Of a stretch of DNA of 64,000 nt, positions 60,598 through 64,000 are shown one piece after another. The translations under genes and the position numbers were made by a program. The notes beneath the pieces were generated by a model. It worked only from the letters and a program-made list of their open reading frames with translations, was not told where the DNA came from and did no database searches. How positions within the stretch are numbered: the stretch's first letter is position 1; each line of letters begins with the position of its first letter. The stretch comes from Streptomyces actuosus (GTDB lineage Bacteria; Actinomycetota; Actinomycetes; Streptomycetales; Streptomycetaceae), in NCBI RefSeq assembly GCF_016921115.1, contig NZ_JAFFZS010000015.1:62001-126000 (forward strand), in the 5' to 3' direction.

Positions 60598-61809
60598 ATG
60601 GCAGGAACCGCCGGTACGCCGGGTACCCCGCGTGTGCTGCGCGCCATGAACGACCGTGCCGCACTCGACCTGCTGCTGGAACACGGCCCGCTCTCACGCA
60701 CCCGGATCGGCAAGCTGACCGGGCTGTCGAAACCGACGGCCTCGCAGCTGCTGGCCCGGCTGGAGGCGGCGGGGCTGGTGCTCGCGGGCGGCACCAGCGA
60801 GGGGCGCCCCGGCCCCAGCGCCCAGCTCTACGCGGTCAACCCGGTCGCCGCGCACGCCGCCGGCCTCGACGTCACCCCGGACCGGATCCGCGCCGCCGTG
60901 TCCGACATCACCGGCCGCACGGTCGGCGCCCACGAGTTGCCCACGCCGGGACGTCACCGCACCCGGTCCGTCACGCAAGAGGTCACCGACGCCCTGGACG
61001 GCGCCGTCAAGGCGGCGGGCCTGACCCGGGACGACGTCCACCGGGTCGTCATAGCCACCCCGGGCGCCTTCGACCCCACCACCGGCCGCCTGCGCTACGC
61101 CTCCCACCTGCCCGGCTGGCACTCCCCCGCCGTGCTCGACACCCTCGCCGCCGCACTGCCGATGCCGGTGGAGTACGAGAACGACGTCAACCTCGTCGCG
61201 ATCGCCGAGCAGCGGCTCGGAGCGGCTCGCGGGCACGAGGACTTCGTCCTGCTGTGGAACCAGGAGGGCCTGGGCGCCGCCCTGGTCCTCGGCGGCCGGC
61301 TGCACCGCGGGTGGACCGGCGGCGCGGGCGAGGTGGGCTTCCTGCCGGTTCCCGGCACGCCACTGGTCCGCAAGGTGACCAGGGCCAACAGCGGCGGCTA
61401 CCAGGAACTGGCCGGTTCGCAGGCCGTCCCCCGGCTCGCCCGCGAACTCGGTATGACTCAGATCCCGTCGGGGCCGTACACCGAGGCCGCCGCCGCACTC
61501 GTCCGGCGGGCCGCCGAGCGGGACACCGGCCCGGGCCGGCAGCTGCTGACGACGTACGCGACCCGGCTCGCGACCGGCCTCGCCTCCCTCGTCTCCGTCC
61601 TCGACCCCGAACTCGTCGTCCTGTCCGGCTCCTCGCTCACCGCGGGCGGCGAGGTCCTGCGCGGCCTCGTCCAGGACGAGCTGGAGGAACTGGCCGCCTC
61701 CCGGCCGCGGCTGGTGCTCGGCGACGTGACCGAACAACCCGTTCTGCGTGGCGCGTTGGAGAGCGCGCTGGCGACCACCCGCGACGAGGTCTTCGACACC
61801 TCCCGCTGA
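60598..61809 (+). CDS. csnR: ROK-family transcriptional regulator, CsnR-like
   Basis: 403 residues. The N-terminal winged helix is at about 30-62 (LSRTRIGKLTGLSKPTASQLLARLEAAG), followed by a ROK sugar-kinase-like fold with EYENDVNLVAIAEQ and GWTGGAGEVGFLP. It has no cysteine at all, so the CxCGxxGC zinc motif of most ROK proteins is missing; the sensing site must differ. By position (next to mscS, before a family-1 ABC system) and by operator it matches CsnR, repressor of chitosanase and of its own operon in S. lividans; the ligand would be chitosan oligosaccharides. Confidence 0.85.
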   Translation: MAGTAGTPGTPRVLRAMNDRAALDLLLEHGPLSRTRIGKLTGLSKPTASQLLARLEAAGLVLAGGTSEGRPGPSAQLYAVNPVAAHAAGLDVTPDRIRAAVSDITGRTVGAHELPTPGRHRTRSVTQEVTDALDGAVKAAGLTRDDVHRVVIATPGAFDPTTGRLRYASHLPGWHSPAVLDTLAAALPMPVEYENDVNLVAIAEQRLGAARGHEDFVLLWNQEGLGAALVLGGRLHRGWTGGAGEVGFLPVPGTPLVRKVTRANSGGYQELAGSQAVPRLARELGMTQIPSGPYTEAAAALVRRAAERDTGPGRQLLTTYATRLATGLASLVSVLDPELVVLSGSSLTAGGEVLRGLVQDELEELAASRPRLVLGDVTEQPVLRGALESALATTRDEVFDTSR

Positions 61810-62026
61810 CTCCCGCTCCTCCCCCGGGCCCGGCCCTCCACTCCCCCCGGGCAGCCCCCGCCCCCAGGCTCGTTCCGCTGCCACCCCGTCCCCCTCACCG
61901 ACCCGACGTTCCGTCAACTCCGCGTGTCATCGCCCCGGCTTCCGTCACACCGACTTCACCGCGGCCCCCTCGCCTCGTCCCCGACCGGTCCCTTCGCCAC
62001 CACCGCCCGTCCCGAGAGGCTTCGCC

Positions 62027-63379
62027 ATGCCCGAAAACTCCCGCTTCATACCCGGAATCCCCCGCAGAGCGGCCCTCACGCTCACCGCCTCCCTCGCCCT
62101 GCTCGGCACCGCCTGCACCGGCCGGTCCGACTCCACCGCCTCCGACGACCCCTCGAAGGAGACGACCATCAACTTCTGGCACGCCTGGAGCGCTCCGGGC
62201 GAGGTCGCGGCCGTGAAGTCGCTGGTCGCCGGCTTCGAGAAGGCGCACCCGAACATCCACGTCGACATCGTCGGCAACATGACCGACGACAAGATCAACC
62301 AGGCGCTGCGCACCGGAGGCGCCAAGGCGCCCGACGTGATCTCCTCCTTCACCACGAACAACGTGGGGAAGTTCTGCTCCTCCGGCGCGCTGGTCGACCT
62401 CGACCCGTTCTTCCGGAAGGCGGGGATCGACCCGGAGAAGACGTTCCCGGAGGCGATGAACGAGTACACCCGGTTCGACGGGAACCGCTGCACGGTACCG
62501 CTGCTGGGCGACGCCTACGGCCTGTACTACAACAAGACCGCCTTCGCGAAGGCCGGCATCACCGCCCCGCCGAAGACCTGGTCCGAGTTCGAGGCCGACG
62601 CCGAGAAGCTCACCGTCCCGGACGGCGACTCCTACACGCAGCTCGGGTTCATGCCGGACTACCACGGCTGGGAGTCGACGACCGAGCACTACCTCGCCCA
62701 GTTCTCGCCGACGTACTTCGACGCCAGCGGCAAGTCGAACCTCGCCGAGGACCCCGCCTTCGAAAGGGGCTTCACCCTGCAGAAGCGGCTCGTCGACGAA
62801 CTCGGCGGATTCCGGAAGCTGGAGAGGTACCGCGCGAAGCTCGGCGACGAGTGGGGGCCCGAGCACCCCTTCCACACCGGCCAGGTCGCCATGCAGCTCG
62901 ACGGGGAGTGGCGGCTGGGCATGGCTCTGGACGCGAAGCCCGGTTTCGAGATCGGGGTCGCCCCGCTGCCCGTCCCCGACGACCAGGCCGACCAGTACGG
63001 CAAGGGCTACATCACCGGCACCGTCGCCGGCATCGCCGCCACCAGCACCAAGCAGAACGCGGCCTGGGAACTGGTGAAGTACATGACCACCGACACCGAC
63101 GCCGTGGTCGGCTTCTCCAACGCCATCCACAACGTTCCCTCCACCCTGGCCGCGCTGAAGTCCCCGAAGCTGAAGTACGACCCGCGCTTCAAGACGTTCC
63201 TGGACATCGCCGCGAACCCGCACTCCACCACGACGCCCGCCTCCGTCAACGGCGGCGTGTACCTGGTGACGATCCAGCAGTTCGGCTACGCCTACGAGAG
63301 CGGCAAGGCCGGCGACCTGAAGGCCGGCCTGGCGAAGACGGCCGCGCAGATCGACACGGACATCGCGCAGGCCCGCTGA
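62027..63379 (+). CDS. csnE: ABC transporter sugar-binding lipoprotein, CsnE-like
   Basis: 450 residues, family-1 extracellular solute-binding protein. The signal sequence ends in LLGTAC, where Cys30 is the likely lipidated residue although Gly at -3 is atypical. The mature part has INFWHAWSAPGEVAAVKSLVAGFEKAHPNI and QLDGEWRLGMAL. By synteny it binds chitosan-derived oligosaccharides; specificity cannot be read from the sequence. The ATG has GAGAGG upstream and lies 217 bases after csnR with no terminator, so it can be read through. The stop overlaps the next ATG (TGATG). Confidence 0.85.
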   Translation: MPENSRFIPGIPRRAALTLTASLALLGTACTGRSDSTASDDPSKETTINFWHAWSAPGEVAAVKSLVAGFEKAHPNIHVDIVGNMTDDKINQALRTGGAKAPDVISSFTTNNVGKFCSSGALVDLDPFFRKAGIDPEKTFPEAMNEYTRFDGNRCTVPLLGDAYGLYYNKTAFAKAGITAPPKTWSEFEADAEKLTVPDGDSYTQLGFMPDYHGWESTTEHYLAQFSPTYFDASGKSNLAEDPAFERGFTLQKRLVDELGGFRKLERYRAKLGDEWGPEHPFHTGQVAMQLDGEWRLGMALDAKPGFEIGVAPLPVPDDQADQYGKGYITGTVAGIAATSTKQNAAWELVKYMTTDTDAVVGFSNAIHNVPSTLAALKSPKLKYDPRFKTFLDIAANPHSTTTPASVNGGVYLVTIQQFGYAYESGKAGDLKAGLAKTAAQIDTDIAQAR

Positions 63380-64000
63380 TGAGCGGCACGCTCACGTCCG
63401 GGCGCCGCGGTGGCCCGGGCTCCGGGGCCGGGGGCGGAACGAGGGCGCGCAGGGCGCGCAGGGCGCAGAGGGCCCTGCGCACGTTCGCCTTCATGTCGCC
63501 GTGGCTGATCGGGTTCGGGGTGTTCTTCGCCTACCCGCTGCTGTCGACCGTCTACTTCTCGTTCATGCACTACGACGGCTTCACAGCGCCGTCCTGGAAC
63601 GGGGCGCAGAACTGGCGGTACGTCTTCGCGCACTACCCGCTGTTCTGGCCCGCCCTGCGCAACACACTGTGGCTGGTGGCGGTGATGGTGGCGCTCCGGG
63701 TCGTCTTCGGTCTCGGCGTCGGACTGCTGATCACGAAGATCAGGACGGGGACGGGCGTCTTCCGCACCCTGTTCTACCTGCCCTACCTGGCCCCGCCCGT
63801 CGCCGCCACCATGTCGTTCGCCTTCCTGCTCAACCCCGGAACCGGACCGGTGAACTCGGTCCTGGAACGCATCGGCGTGAAGGCGCCCGGCTGGTTCGAC
63901 GACCCCTCCTGGTCCAAGCCGGCGCTGACCCTGCTGGCGCTGTGGGGCATCGGCGACCTGATGGTGATCTTCATGGCGGCACTGCTCGACGTTCCCAGGG
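63379..64000 (+). CDS. csnF: ABC sugar permease (MalF type), CsnF-like, cut by the window end
   Basis: The first 207 codons are visible. An Arg/Gly/Ala-rich cytoplasmic tail of about 35 residues contains a short repeat (RARRARRAQRA), then the first helix (FMSPWLIGFGVFFAYPLLSTVYFSF) and the binding-protein-dependent permease domain (LFYLPYLAPPVAATMSFAFL). ATG overlaps the TGA of the binding-protein gene. It is the first of two expected permease subunits. Confidence 0.85.
   Translation, partial: MSGTLTSGRRGGPGSGAGGGTRARRARRAQRALRTFAFMSPWLIGFGVFFAYPLLSTVYFSFMHYDGFTAPSWNGAQNWRYVFAHYPLFWPALRNTLWLVAVMVALRVVFGLGVGLLITKIRTGTGVFRTLFYLPYLAPPVAATMSFAFLLNPGTGPVNSVLERIGVKAPGWFDDPSWSKPALTLLALWGIGDLMVIFMAALLDVPR

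Overview
The window is chromosomal DNA from a Streptomyces-type actinomycete. GC is very high, third codon positions are almost all G or C, GTG starts are frequent, and many starts have no ribosome binding site but a -10 hexamer 6-7 bases upstream. Gene order (pbp2-mreD-mreC-mreB, ndk, folC, valS, clpX-clpP2-clpP1, tig, then sodF, asd, pepN, malQ and a csn-like sugar operon) matches the conserved core of Streptomyces chromosomes. Several proteins differ in detail from the S. coelicolor versions I can recall, so I do not name a species.

Layout. 1-5.0 kb (minus): the cell-shape/spore-wall cluster mreB-mreC-mreD-pbp2, with pbp2 cut by the window edge. 5.2-10.3 kb (minus): ndk, folC with a DUF4233 membrane protein, and valS. 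10.5-11.4 kb (plus): a Pro/Gln-rich single-pass membrane protein. 11.5-16.1 kb (minus): the protein-quality block clpX, clpP2, clpP1 and tig. 16.4-16.7 kb: divergent tRNA-Pro(TGG) and tRNA-Gly(TCC). 17-23 kb: small membrane protein, acyltransferase, Mesh1-like HD protein, membrane PP2C phosphatase, Eis-type acetyltransferase, Nei-type glycosylase and rpiB. 23.5-31.2 kb: two paralogous amino-acid permeases flank a receptor Ser/Thr kinase, an LPKTG surface protein and bioY. 31.3-37 kb: sodF with a perfect Nur-type box, a DsbA-fold reductase, pepN copy 1 and an AbiEi/DUF559-like protein. 37-43 kb: a PPOX-glyoxalase pair divergent from a CGNR zinc-finger regulator, then a secreted subtilase of about 1,100 residues. 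43-46 kb: ECF sigma with its membrane partner, asd, and DUF1203. 46.7-54.7 kb: pepN copy 2, an EamA-MFS pair divergent from MarR, and a FAD monooxygenase divergent from TetR. 55-60 kb: two small ORFs stacked on malQ, a small membrane protein, an HNH nuclease and MscS. 60.5-64 kb: a csnR-csnE-csnF-like ROK-regulated ABC sugar-uptake operon that runs off the end.

Regulation is the most informative layer. Five 14-bp palindromes (three plus two, back to back) lie between the FAD monooxygenase and its TetR gene. A perfect 16-bp palindrome covers the -10 region of the MFS promoter next to MarR. A Nur box precedes sodF, a GTTCGC-N5-GCG (ClgR-type) site precedes clpP1, a near-perfect palindrome sits just downstream of the csnR promoter, and ECF-type promoter motifs face both ways between the ECF sigma gene and asd. 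I see no integrase, transposase, CRISPR array or phage gene. The window looks like vertically inherited core with lineage-specific regulatory pairs.
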